This document shows positions 1-8,261 of a stretch of DNA of 64,000 nucleotides, one piece after another. The notes under the pieces are model-generated. The model saw nothing but the letters and a program-made list of their open reading frames with translations. It ran no database searches and was not told the origin of the DNA. Position 1 is the first letter of the stretch. The number at the start of each line of letters is the position of its first letter. Location of the stretch: the NCBI RefSeq assembly GCF_001632805.1, contig NZ_CP007220.1, positions 930,001 to 994,000 of the forward strand, in the 5' to 3' direction. The translations under genes were made by a program, and so were the position numbers. Source of the stretch: Mycobacteroides chelonae CCUG 47445. GTDB taxonomy: Bacteria > Actinomycetota > Actinomycetes > Mycobacteriales > Mycobacteriaceae.

Positions 1-654
1 GGTCGCGAAGATCCGGTCGAGGCTTCCGTACGTGAATTCACGGAGCCTGGAGGCGAATTCGGGGTCGGCGTGGATCTCGCGCAGAATTTGAGTCGCGATT
101 TTCCGGCACGCCCAGTGGTAGCGGATGGCCATGGAGCTGGTGCGCGCCATGAACAAGCGGCCGGGCATCGCGTCGACCGCGAGCGCCAGGTCGGGATCGT
201 CGGTGTCGTCGGGGCGGTACACGTCGGCCAGCCATTTGAGCGGCCACCAGTGGGCTGCGCGGGTGTAGTAGTCGTTGATCAGGGCCGGGTCGAGTGAGTC
301 CCCGGTGGCGGTGACTGCCAGTACCCATCGGGCGCGGTTGAGGAACCCTGTTGTGGTGAGCGCGCCGCGGATGCGGGGGTCGATGTCCAGGGGGATCGCG
401 GCCCGAGGGGACAGGGCTTTGAGGAGTTGATCGCATTCGGGTGTCTGCGCGGCGAGGGCTTCGAGGAGTTCGCCGTGCTGGAGCGGCAGACCGGGCGGCA
501 TGGGTGGCGGCTGCTGGCCGCGTGCCCTGGCCGCCCACACCTTTTTCACGTATTCGATGAAACCTTCGTGGCGGCGGCGGATCTCGGGCGGCAGGAACGG
601 CAAGATCGCGTCCGTATTGCTCACGCCATCGTCGCTGTGGTTCTTTCCAACCAT
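1..654 (-). CDS. Hypothetical protein, C-terminally cut by the window edge
   Basis: An open frame reads leftward from an ATG at 654 and stays open to base 1, giving 218 residues without a stop. It begins MVGKNHSDDGVSNTDAILPF. A purine-rich ribosome-binding site (AGGGGCGG) lies just upstream. Composition is that of a soluble globular protein with several Trp-rich stretches (for example AAHWWPLKWLADVY). No signal peptide, membrane segment or catalytic motif was recognised. The overlapping minus-strand frame at 38-730 is Arg/Pro-rich and looks like a shadow. I do not recognise the family. Confidence 0.6.
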   Translation of the reverse strand, partial: MVGKNHSDDGVSNTDAILPFLPPEIRRRHEGFIEYVKKVWAARARGQQPPPMPPGLPLQHGELLEALAAQTPECDQLLKALSPRAAIPLDIDPRIRGALTTTGFLNRARWVLAVTATGDSLDPALINDYYTRAAHWWPLKWLADVYRPDDTDDPDLALAVDAMPGRLFMARTSSMAIRYHWACRKIATQILREIHADPEFASRLREFTYGSLDRIFAT

Positions 655-983
655 TTCCGCCCCTGCTGATGTGTGATGTGGCACGGCCCCGTCGAGTTCG
701 TGCGGTTCCCTCTTGATTTGAGGTTTGCACGCCGATATGTAGGTGTCCACTGAATTCGCAGCCGGTGTGGCGGGTTTACCCGATGAGATACCGCTTGGTG
801 ACGTGGTTAGTTCTCGGGAGACGCTCCGTCTCGGATACGGCATCACGACACGTACACAAAGCCGCTGAGCCCGGAGACAGCTCCTTTTGTTGGCCACGTT
901 AGTAACACGGGTGGCCGGACGAGTCCCGGAACGGATTGAGAACACGACACTGTTCGTGCCGCCCCGCAAGTAGGTTGAGCGGC
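655..983. other. Intergenic region, no gene seen
   Basis: This 329-bp stretch separates the divergent leftmost gene and the OLD-type gene. No convincing reading frame was found. A 6-bp inverted repeat, GGCCAC at 892-897 and GTGGCC at 911-916, lies about 70 bp upstream of the proposed start at 984 and could be an operator or part of the promoter region. Confidence 0.4.
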
Positions 984-2804
984 GTGCATATCGATCGTGT
1001 GGACGTCGAGCGGTTCCTGGGGTTTGAGAGGCTGAGTATCGAAGTCGACCCCCAGCTGCAGCTCATCGCAGGTCCGAACAACGCCGGCAAGTCCTCACTT
1101 CTCCGTGTGCTTGAGGCGTTCTTCGCGGACCCGTCAAGAGCGGATCTCCAGCGGCTGAAACCCTTACACGATTACTACATTCAGGGCGGCCCGCGCATGA
1201 TGTCGAGCATTCAGGTGCAGTTCGCTGGTCTGACCCCGGAGGAAGTGGAGGCCTTTTCCGACACGGTGGTGAGGAGGAGCGGAACCTTCTGGGTCAAGAT
1301 CTCTTGCACTCGCGGCGGGACGATCAGCTACCACACGAGCCGCAATTCATCACGCGCCAGCGACATCTATCAACGGGTGCTAGAAACCTTCAGCTTCGTC
1401 AAGATCCCATCTGTCCGTGTGAGCGAAACAGACCGAGGCGAGAACGACCAGTCGTTGCTTCGTCTGCACGAGACCCTCGAAGGCGTCCTGGTCCGCTCGG
1501 GCGGTTCACGGAAGACGCAGCTGCAGAAGGAATTCGAGAATGCGATCGCTCCTGTCGAAGAACTCGTACACAGAGTGCTGAGCGAGTCGATCGAGGCAGT
1601 CGCCTCCGAATTGCCGTTCCGAGAGCGCGATCTCGGCATCAAGCTGCCAGACTCCCGGCACGCACTGCGCGGAATGCTCAACGAAGCCGTCATCACGAGC
1701 AAGGGCGAGATCGAGATCTCCATCGCTGAGCGCGGCACGGGGTTCCAGTCCGCGATGGTGCTCGGCATCCTTCGGTACGTCGCCTCTCGGAGCAACCAGA
1801 CGGCAGGCAAAGTCGTGTTCGTGATCGAGGAGCCCGAGGCGTTCCTCCATCCACAGACTCAGCGTGCGATGGCAAAAATCCTCCGGGACATCTCCAGCGA
1901 CGCACAACTCCTCGTGACGACCCACAGCCCGGTCCTCGTGGACTCCTTCTCCGTCCGCCGCATCGTCCGACTGCCACTGAGCCCGTCCGGAACGAACTAC
2001 CAGGCGAGGCGACAAGAACTGTCGGAAGCCGAAGAAGGGCGACTGTCGAGAGACTGCGACGCGACCAACAGCGAATTGGTTTTCGCGAACGCAGTGATCC
2101 TCGTCGAGGGGCACGGTGACAAACTGCTCATCGACTACCTACTGGAGAGGATCACAGGCGGGGCCGGCGGGCACTACGCCATCGGCATCACCGTGATTGA
2201 AGCGTCGAGCATCGACAACATCCCGCGTCTGCTCCGGCTCGCACAGCTCTTCGGAGTGCGGGCCTACTGCATCACCGACAAAGACGGGATACACAAAGCT
2301 GGCGACAGCAAGCGCAAGCTGCTGGCGATCCTGAGGGCCAAGGATTCTCAGCCATCGCAAGGCGTGCTCTCACAGCTGTGCGTCCTGGCGGACAAGCACG
2401 TTTCCAACCTGACGGTGGCGCTAGAACAGCAGGACGAGCTGAACGCCAAGCTCCATACCTGGGACGTGTTCCTGCTTGCATCTGATCTGGAGGGCCTTCT
2501 GCTCGACACCGTCGGGCAGAAGGCCCTTGCCGAGAAACTCGGTCCAGACGGCGTGAATCAGCTTGACAGCGCGACCGCGACACGGTTCGCGGAAGGGACC
2601 CAGGGCAAGGAGGAAATGGCTTCTTGGCTTGGTTCCAAGGGCTGGAATTCCACGAACAGAAAGTCCGGCAAGGCGAAACCGCATCTGCCGTCCGCGTTGC
2701 TAAGGGAGCACCTGAGCTTGCGCACGGCCCTGCCCCGCGCCATCCGGCCGCTTGAAGAATGGCTTCGAGGCATTGTCTCGGAGCACGAGAGATCGCCGCT
2801 CTGA
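984..2804 (+). CDS. OLD-family ATP-dependent endonuclease-like protein
   Basis: Predicted 606 residues. The N-terminal half is an ABC/SMC-like ATPase: Walker A GPNNAGKSS at about residues 30-38, a signature-like GTGFQS near 251, Walker B with the catalytic pair in VVFVIEEPEAFLHP near 277-290, and an H-loop in VTTHSP near 311. The C-terminal part has TOPRIM features: VILVEGHGD near 371 and a DxD in TDKDG near 431. This order matches the OLD family (Overcoming Lysogenization Defect), whose members include phage-exclusion nucleases and GajA of Gabija. I chose GTG 984 because the family starts directly before the first beta strand (VHIDRVDVERF); an upstream ATG at 936 only adds a Cys/Arg-rich tail. 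The next gene starts 78 bp downstream on the same strand. Nuclease activity is inferred. Confidence 0.85.
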   Translation: MHIDRVDVERFLGFERLSIEVDPQLQLIAGPNNAGKSSLLRVLEAFFADPSRADLQRLKPLHDYYIQGGPRMMSSIQVQFAGLTPEEVEAFSDTVVRRSGTFWVKISCTRGGTISYHTSRNSSRASDIYQRVLETFSFVKIPSVRVSETDRGENDQSLLRLHETLEGVLVRSGGSRKTQLQKEFENAIAPVEELVHRVLSESIEAVASELPFRERDLGIKLPDSRHALRGMLNEAVITSKGEIEISIAERGTGFQSAMVLGILRYVASRSNQTAGKVVFVIEEPEAFLHPQTQRAMAKILRDISSDAQLLVTTHSPVLVDSFSVRRIVRLPLSPSGTNYQARRQELSEAEEGRLSRDCDATNSELVFANAVILVEGHGDKLLIDYLLERITGGAGGHYAIGITVIEASSIDNIPRLLRLAQLFGVRAYCITDKDGIHKAGDSKRKLLAILRAKDSQPSQGVLSQLCVLADKHVSNLTVALEQQDELNAKLHTWDVFLLASDLEGLLLDTVGQKALAEKLGPDGVNQLDSATATRFAEGTQGKEEMASWLGSKGWNSTNRKSGKAKPHLPSALLREHLSLRTALPRAIRPLEEWLRGIVSEHERSPL

Positions 2805-2881
2805 GCCACTGCGGCGGGTTCGGAACCGCGGTGACTCAGAGGTTCGTGCCGACACAAGTGTCAATCAGAGAAGAGGAACGA

Positions 2882-4276
2882 ATGCACAAGGTGCCCGTCG
2901 CGTATATGAGACTAGATTCTCGTGACGGCACAGCCATTCTGGCTGTTCAGGTCGCGCAGCCCGTTAAGAGCCTAGCCGTGTCAATATTTGCGCACGACTC
3001 CGTGGATGTGGCATGGCGTGCGAGCCTCGAACTCAAATCGACTGACAATCCGCTCGTATGGCGTGCCGCGTGGGAAATCGATCCCGGCCTCCCTCCTCTG
3101 CTGGAGGTGGGCAACATCAACGAGACCGGACCGACCTGGGGGGCCATCAAAATTGGCCATCCTCGATGGATCTTCCTTAAGCCCCAACGGGGTGACGGCG
3201 AATGGGTAACCGGAGAGCTGGCACTGGCCGAACTTGCCCGGATCGAGAATCTGCGGGAGCAACGTTTCACAGCGCCACTTCGAGCAACCAGCACACCACA
3301 AAACGCGTCAGAGTTTCTAATCCTTGCGCTCGCTGACAATCTCCTGATCACCCAACCGCAGCGAGTGCCAGGGATCTCGCTCAGTCCTGTGACAACGATT
3401 CTCGGCGAGGATGTGCGCACCGTCCTCAATCGGATACTCCGCAGCCACGGGATCGTTACGCAGTGGCTGTCTAGGAAAAAGTGGCTAGCGCAGATGCAAA
3501 GCAACAGGCCAGCGGTGTTGATCAAATGCCACGTGCAGGCCGAGAATCCAGACGCGGCATCGACGCATGGTCGCGAAGTGATAAAGGAATTGTTGGACAT
3601 GATGACTCTGGAGCGAGGTGCGGCAGCGAATCTCATCGCGGGTGTTATTGCGAGTCGGAATGAACATGGCCGGTATGCGCTACATGGAGCCTGGATCGAA
3701 CACAGCGGGTACGGCGAGAACCTGATCGGCGGTGTCATATCTGGCGAAGATGTCCATGCCCTCCAGGAATCATGGAGTGGGTTGCAAGCAAATTCTCGGG
3801 CTCAGCTCTGGGTGTCGCTTTACGCCGATGCCGTACGTGACCCCCGCTGGGAGTACCGGTTCTTTCGTTGCTTCAACTTGCTCGAGGCAATCGCTGACAC
3901 GGTGGTACAGCCGAACGCCGTGATAGCCGACGAGGCGGGCAACCCGAGGAAGTTCCAGAGCGGAAAGGGTAATTACACAACCAAGCAGGCACAGGGCAAG
4001 GTCTACATGTTGTTGTTGCAGTTGGCAGGCAAGAATGCTGACGATCAATTATGGGATGAAGTTGGCCACTGGGTACGAGTACGGAACGATGTTGCGCACG
4101 ATGGCACCTGGCAAGCACCGCACGCTGGCGAGAAACCAGAACATGCGGCGACTCGTACTGCCATAGCTAGTCACGGACACGACGGGACGTTCGAGATGGG
4201 GACAAGACCGTTCGTCGACAAGATCCGCGAATCAGTCAAGCAGACACTGCATGCGGCTATCCGTGGCAAGTTATAA
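2882..4276 (+). CDS. Unknown protein with C-terminal HEPN-like RX4H motif, partner of OLD-type gene
   Basis: 464 residues from ATG 2882, preceded by AGAGGAAC. The N-terminal two thirds match nothing I recognise; there is no signal peptide or membrane segment. The C-terminal part (about residues 300-420) is helical, with a Trp/Phe-rich segment WEYRFFRCFNLLEAIAD and then VRVRNDVAHDGTW, giving R-x4-H at residues 401-406. That spacing is typical of the catalytic RX4-6H of HEPN ribonucleases, especially ApeA-like HEPN domains. A frame upstream to 2759 overlaps the preceding gene and is probably not translated. Its position 78 bp behind an OLD-type ATPase/TOPRIM gene suggests a two-gene immunity module. 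The HEPN assignment rests on one short motif and is tentative. Confidence 0.6.
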   Translation: MHKVPVAYMRLDSRDGTAILAVQVAQPVKSLAVSIFAHDSVDVAWRASLELKSTDNPLVWRAAWEIDPGLPPLLEVGNINETGPTWGAIKIGHPRWIFLKPQRGDGEWVTGELALAELARIENLREQRFTAPLRATSTPQNASEFLILALADNLLITQPQRVPGISLSPVTTILGEDVRTVLNRILRSHGIVTQWLSRKKWLAQMQSNRPAVLIKCHVQAENPDAASTHGREVIKELLDMMTLERGAAANLIAGVIASRNEHGRYALHGAWIEHSGYGENLIGGVISGEDVHALQESWSGLQANSRAQLWVSLYADAVRDPRWEYRFFRCFNLLEAIADTVVQPNAVIADEAGNPRKFQSGKGNYTTKQAQGKVYMLLLQLAGKNADDQLWDEVGHWVRVRNDVAHDGTWQAPHAGEKPEHAATRTAIASHGHDGTFEMGTRPFVDKIRESVKQTLHAAIRGKL

Positions 4277-4637
4277 CGCTCTCCCAGTGACGCGCCGGTG
4301 GGCCGCCGAAGAAGTTCAGTTAGTGCCAGCAGTACACCCCATCCACTGACCGCACCTGAGGTGTGCACAAGATTCGGTCGGTAACGCGTTCTGGAATCGG
4401 CAGTGTCGCGTTCCCGACTCCCAAGCCAGATCCACCGTGACCTGGGCCGCCGGGGTTTCCATCCGGTCCCCGAGGGCGGGGGACCTGTGTGAATAGGTGT
4501 CTAAAACTCTAGCGGTTCGGTCGGGGTGCTCTGGACGTCGGCTGGTGGTGAGTCGGCTCTGTTGCAGGCGGTGCGTGTGGGGCCTGACGTGTCCAGTGGG
4601 GCTTTTGTGACTGGGCGGCGGATAGACCGGTGCCTGG
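4277..4637. other. Intergenic region holding the left end of repeat copy A
   Basis: No gene seen. The right part (from 4466) belongs to the 1840-bp duplicated segment. That end begins with a hairpin in which GTCCCC is followed, after GAGGGCG, by GGGGAC (4466-4484). This could be a terminator for the convergent genes or an end signal of the mobile segment. Confidence 0.5.
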
Positions 4638-6305
4638 TTAGGCTGTGGTGATTTTTTGACGGCGCCCGTGGAGGTAGTGGGCGATGGCGTTGCGGCCCAA
4701 CGCGAATCCGATCATCACAGCGTGCTGACGGGTGGGGCTGTGGGCGGTCATGCGTCCGCCGTAGAGAGTGCGGTCGAGGGTGTTGTTGAGTGATTCGGCG
4801 TCTTCGCGCCAGCCGTAGCAGCGGTCATAGATGCTCTTGCCAGTGTCGGTCTTGGTGTGCTGGCGAAGGTGCTCGGCGCGGTTGTAGCCGCGTTTGTCAT
4901 CCTCGTCGGTGTTGTCGAGGCGACGGGACTGGACGGTGCCGCAAGTGGTGGCGAAGTCGATGTACCAGCGGTGGGTGCCGCCTCGGTTGCGGCGCGAGTA
5001 GATCTTGTCGACCGGCAGCGGCTCATAGGTCATCTCGCCGGTGTCGATGATGCTGCGTTCATGGAGGCGGCCGTCGAGGGTCCAGATGTCGTGAGTATCG
5101 CGGCATGTGCACGTGATTTGGGTGAAGAAGGTGGGTTTGGCGGTGCCCGAGTGTGGTGGTACCAGGACGGTCAGGCCCTGTTTCATGGCGTGGTTGATGT
5201 GCGTGCCGCGGAAGGCCCCGTCGTAGCAGATACCGTCGACGCGCAGGTCGGGATGGGCGATGACATTGTCGAGCATGGTGATCGCGATGCCGGCCTCGCC
5301 CTTGTAACCCTTGCCATGTGGGACGGGTGCGGTGTCGAGGATGGCACGCAGGTTCCGGGCGTTGTCTGGCCGGGCGGACAGGGTGGCGAATTTGGCGCCG
5401 TAGCGGAATTCGGGTGCGCCGTCACCGTTTTGGACTTCGCTGTGAGCGACTATGCGGCAGCGCCCGGCGGCGGTGAGTCGCTCGACGGTCTTCTTGCGGT
5501 ACGGAGGTGGCACGACGGTGCCGTCTCCAACGACGAACTGGCCGCGGGTGGGGTCGGTGCGCGATACCCGCTTGTTGGGGTTCAGGCAGCCCAGTCGGCG
5601 GGCCAGTTCTGCGCCGGTTTGGCGCAGGCCGTCTTGCAGCTGCTCGATATGTCGGTCGAGCTTCGGTTGTGCGTAGGTGTGATGGTGGCGTTTCGGGGGC
5701 GTGGCACGAGCGGTATGGTCGTGGTCGGCGGCGTGTCCGCGGATAATGTCCCAGTAGTCGGGGCTGTTCATGATCCGGCTGGCGGCATTGGCCGAGCCGA
5801 ACGCACCGTGCAGGGACGTGTGGACGATATGCACCCAGTTGGGGTACATCGGAGGCCGCCCCGGTGTGCCTGGTTCGCGGTCGGGGATGCGGTCGGCGAT
5901 GGCGTATTGGGCTGGGTCGGAGGCAATCGCGCGGACTTTCTCGATCTCCACCAGCGTGTGATCGTCCGGGGTGTGGAGTTGCTGGCGGCGCCATTGATCG
6001 ATCCGGTCGGCACCATAGATGGTGCGACGTGGGCGGTGCGGCGGCAGAGACATGTGCGATCAGTCGTCTTGGCGCCATTGGTAGCCGATGAGCGCGGCGG
6101 TGCCATCAAGTGACCCGGAGCCGATCAGCTTGGCCGCCAATTCGATTCGGCCGGTTTCTTCGAAGACCTGCCGGGCGGCGTGAGCGGTCAGCGAGGACGG
6201 TTTGATTCCAGTGGTTGTGCTCAGGCTTGCGCGTGTGAGGACATCGCGGACGGTCACGCACACTCTGGCCTGCCGTTGCGCATCGGAGCCGTCGGAGCCG
6301 GTGCA
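4466..6305. repeat. 1840-bp direct repeat, copy A (transposase plus 3' part of recombinase)
   Basis: The segment recurs in the same orientation at 32757-34596, offset 28291, and appears identical over its whole length. It holds the complete transposase-like gene and the last part of the neighbouring tyrosine-recombinase gene. The left boundary coincides with a GTCCCC/GGGGAC hairpin. The right boundary falls inside the recombinase gene, with no matching inverted repeat and no obvious target duplication. In copy A the recombinase gene continues intact past the boundary, so this looks like the donor or ancestral arrangement. Confidence 0.95.
4638..6053 (-). CDS. DDE-type transposase-like protein (copy A)
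   Basis: 471 residues. Acidic residues sit where an IS4/IS1182-type DDE transposase would have them: VVGDGTVVPPPY near residue 178, GICYDGAFRG near 278 and YGWREDAESLNNTL near 415. The last is followed by an R-rich, helical C-terminal stretch typical of these enzymes. The family is a judgement from motif pattern, not a match to a named IS. The gene starts 6 bases after the stop of the recombinase-like gene on the same strand, so the two probably form an operon. An identical copy lies at 32929-34344. A long antisense frame over the same DNA (4857-6113) is a composition artefact. Confidence 0.7.
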   Translation of the reverse strand: MSLPPHRPRRTIYGADRIDQWRRQQLHTPDDHTLVEIEKVRAIASDPAQYAIADRIPDREPGTPGRPPMYPNWVHIVHTSLHGAFGSANAASRIMNSPDYWDIIRGHAADHDHTARATPPKRHHHTYAQPKLDRHIEQLQDGLRQTGAELARRLGCLNPNKRVSRTDPTRGQFVVGDGTVVPPPYRKKTVERLTAAGRCRIVAHSEVQNGDGAPEFRYGAKFATLSARPDNARNLRAILDTAPVPHGKGYKGEAGIAITMLDNVIAHPDLRVDGICYDGAFRGTHINHAMKQGLTVLVPPHSGTAKPTFFTQITCTCRDTHDIWTLDGRLHERSIIDTGEMTYEPLPVDKIYSRRNRGGTHRWYIDFATTCGTVQSRRLDNTDEDDKRGYNRAEHLRQHTKTDTGKSIYDRCYGWREDAESLNNTLDRTLYGGRMTAHSPTRQHAVMIGFALGRNAIAHYLHGRRQKITTA

Positions 6306-7004
6306 AAAGATTGTGTCGGCAGTAGCGCCGCGTTCGGTCAAATGCGCGATTCGTTGGTCGATGACCCGGAGGGCCCAGGTATCCAACGGCAGGGCGCGAG
6401 CGCGGTGTTTGGTCGAACCGTGCGCCCATGCGGTCTTGGCGGTGGTGTCGACGTCGCTGATGCGGATGTGGCCGAGCTCGTTTGTGTGCGCTCCGGCCAG
6501 CAGCAGTGCGGTCGTGGCGGCGTGCCGGGTGGGTGTGGCGTGTTCGGAGAACAGCCGCACCAGCACCGCCTCGTCATCGGTGAGTGGCCTTGTGGACGCG
6601 GTTTCCCGGTCGGGCACGTTGATGTCGAGGGTCGGGTCGTGCAGGACCAGGCCGAGCCGGCGCGCGGTGCGAAAATATGCCCGCAAGGCCGCCCGGCGGT
6701 TGTGCATGGTGGCCGCCGCCGCAGGCGCTACCGCGCCGCGCCGGGACCGGCCCTTGGCCGCAACGAATTTGGCCACTAAACCGTCATCGACGGCATCGAG
6801 TGTCGTCACATCGTGCGCGGCCGCGAACCGCACGAACCGTTGTGCCAGCAACGCGAACTTGTCCAGCGTCTGCGCCGACATCGCCCCATCCACCGCCCAG
6901 TCTGAGACGACAAGATCCACGGACGTGGCCACACTGTTCTCAGCCATGGCTGGCCCCCACGGCAACGGCAGGCTCAACTGCGCGGCCAGTTGTGCGCTCT
7001 TCAT
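6060..7004 (-). CDS. Tyrosine recombinase-like protein with altered first catalytic position
   Basis: About 314 residues from ATG 7004 (MKSAQLAAQLSL). It has a SAM-like N-terminal core-binding region and a C-terminal catalytic domain. HAAR near residue 280 supplies the H-x-x-R pair and IGYQW near the end gives the tyrosine. At the usual first arginine (GxRxSEL) it reads AGAHTNEL, so histidine replaces arginine. A GGAGG lies upstream in front of a short out-of-frame ATG at 7035, which may be a leader or point to a different start. It is co-directional with the transposase gene and divergent from an XRE regulator. Without the first arginine, activity is uncertain; it may be a helper or an inactive relative. 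Confidence 0.75.
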   Translation of the reverse strand: MKSAQLAAQLSLPLPWGPAMAENSVATSVDLVVSDWAVDGAMSAQTLDKFALLAQRFVRFAAAHDVTTLDAVDDGLVAKFVAAKGRSRRGAVAPAAAATMHNRRAALRAYFRTARRLGLVLHDPTLDINVPDRETASTRPLTDDEAVLVRLFSEHATPTRHAATTALLLAGAHTNELGHIRISDVDTTAKTAWAHGSTKHRARALPLDTWALRVIDQRIAHLTERGATADTIFCTGSDGSDAQRQARVCVTVRDVLTRASLSTTTGIKPSSLTAHAARQVFEETGRIELAAKLIGSGSLDGTAALIGYQWRQDD

Positions 7005-7048
7005 CGCGCGCAACCCGTCTGTGGTGCTGGTCCATCGGTGATCCTCCA

Positions 7049-7080
7049 ACCATGCTGGTGCGTAAATGCACCAGCATGGT
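7049..7080. promoter_or_regulatory. Perfect 13-bp inverted repeat between recombinase and XRE genes
   Basis: ACCATGCTGGTGC (7049-7061) and its exact complement GCACCAGCATGGT (7068-7080) flank a 6-bp spacer GTAAAT. The repeat lies between the divergent recombinase and XRE genes. It is the likely operator of the XRE protein and would control both directions. Confidence 0.75.
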
Positions 7081-7135
7081 ACGGGTGGTCGGCCGATGGG
7101 CTGTCGAGTGCCGTGTTGGGCGCTATGGTCGGGTG

Positions 7136-7495
7136 GTGTCGCGCAGCCACGGCGTTCGACCACCCGCCGAGTACATGCCCGCTGGCGCCTGGCCAGACGG
7201 GCAGCTGGCGGCCGATGCGCCGCCGGCGGCGGCTGTTGCGCAGCACGTCGCGCGGGCATTGCGCGCGGCGATGGCCGAAACTGGAATCGGTCAACGACCC
7301 TTGGCGCTGGCCAGCGGCGTTGCCCACACCACGATCGGGCGCATCCTGGCTGGCACGGTGCTCTGCGATATCGGCACCCTCGCGCACCTCGAACACACAC
7401 TTGGCCGACCTCTGTGGCCCCGGACCTCGTCGCGGCGACGCCTCAGGCCCAAGGGGGTCGAGCGAGCTACCGCCCCTAAAGTCATTGACTCTTGA
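7136..7495 (+). CDS. XRE-family helix-turn-helix regulator
   Basis: About 119 residues if read from GTG 7136; an ATG at 7175 is an alternative. The central HTH is clear: LRAAMAETGIGQRPLALASG followed by VAHTTIGRILAGT, the pattern of Cro/C1-type DNA-binding domains. The C-terminus is Arg-rich. It is divergent from the recombinase/transposase pair with a 13-bp inverted repeat between, so it probably represses both that operon and itself. The start is uncertain because neither candidate has a strong ribosome-binding site. Confidence 0.65.
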   Translation: MSRSHGVRPPAEYMPAGAWPDGQLAADAPPAAAVAQHVARALRAAMAETGIGQRPLALASGVAHTTIGRILAGTVLCDIGTLAHLEHTLGRPLWPRTSSRRRLRPKGVERATAPKVIDS

Positions 7496-7639
7496 CACAT
7501 GAGACATGTTACACAGCGCTAGCTCGCTGTTGGAGCATATATATCGGCGAGTTGCGCTTGACTCGCGTTACAAGTGTCAGAACAATGGATGTAGCAGGCG
7601 TGTACACGCCGAACCGGGACCGACACGAACAGGTGGATC

Positions 7640-8245
7640 ATGGGGACAACCAGCAGATCGTTAGTCGAGTTGATCGAGTTGGCGGTGCAGCGCCACGGCG
7701 GTGCATCAGGGCGGCGATTGGCCGAGATCGCCCAACGCGGCGGCCACGAGGTATCGCACGCGACCTTGAACCGGCTGCGGCAAGGCACCTACGCCTCCCG
7801 CCCCTCGGACGCCTCGATCCGGGCTATCGCTTACCTGGCCGAGGTGCCCGAGACGGCCGCATTCACAGCCGCTGGAGTGCGGCCCCCCGCAGCCGAGCAA
7901 TACCAAGTCCCGGCCGAGGCACATCGAATGAGCACCCGTCAGCGGCGTGCACTGGATGAGTTGCTGCGCGCCTTCATCTCCGAAGAGTTGGTGCCGCAGA
8001 GCACCCCGAAGCGTGGTTTCGGGACACTACTGGCTGCGCGCGACCGGTTGGCCGCCGCGGTTGCGGATACCGCCGTCGCACATGAGGCAGAGTTGACGGG
8101 GGCGGCGCTCGGGGTGATCGCCGCGATTGATGAGGCGGTAGCGGCATTGTTTACACCCGCCGCCGATGATGACGTTGCTGTTACCGCTGGCGCGCCATGG
8201 CCACCAACCGATAACGCCGAGGCTGCAATTTGCAATACGCCCTAG
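7640..8245 (+). CDS. HTH (XRE-like) protein heading a three-gene cassette
   Basis: 201 residues from ATG 7640, preceded by AGGTGG. The N-terminal 75 residues form an XRE-type HTH: RRLAEIAQRGGHEVSHATLN then RLRQGT, followed by a recognition-like SDASIRAIAYLAEV. The rest is Ala-rich and helical, with no recognised effector domain. It ends 16 bp before a DUF6932-like gene, which overlaps a third gene. Such an arrangement fits a regulator of a toxin-antitoxin or defence cassette, but no function can be read directly. Confidence 0.65.
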   Translation: MGTTSRSLVELIELAVQRHGGASGRRLAEIAQRGGHEVSHATLNRLRQGTYASRPSDASIRAIAYLAEVPETAAFTAAGVRPPAAEQYQVPAEAHRMSTRQRRALDELLRAFISEELVPQSTPKRGFGTLLAARDRLAAAVADTAVAHEAELTGAALGVIAAIDEAVAALFTPAADDDVAVTAGAPWPPTDNAEAAICNTP

Positions 8246-8261
8246 AGGGGGCGAGTCCTTT

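Noticed and set aside
38..730. 230-residue minus-strand frame at the left edge
   Set aside because: It is extremely Arg/Pro-rich and overlaps, in another frame, the better-supported open frame 1-654 that has a ribosome-binding site.
4857..6113. 418-residue plus-strand frame (and its copy at 33148-34404)
   Set aside because: It is antisense to the transposase-like gene, Gly/Val-rich, and has no recognisable motif; a GC-composition artefact.
4466..6305. Classical insertion sequence with terminal inverted repeats
   Set aside because: No inverted match to the left end was found at the right end and no target duplication flanks either copy; it is listed as a repeat only.
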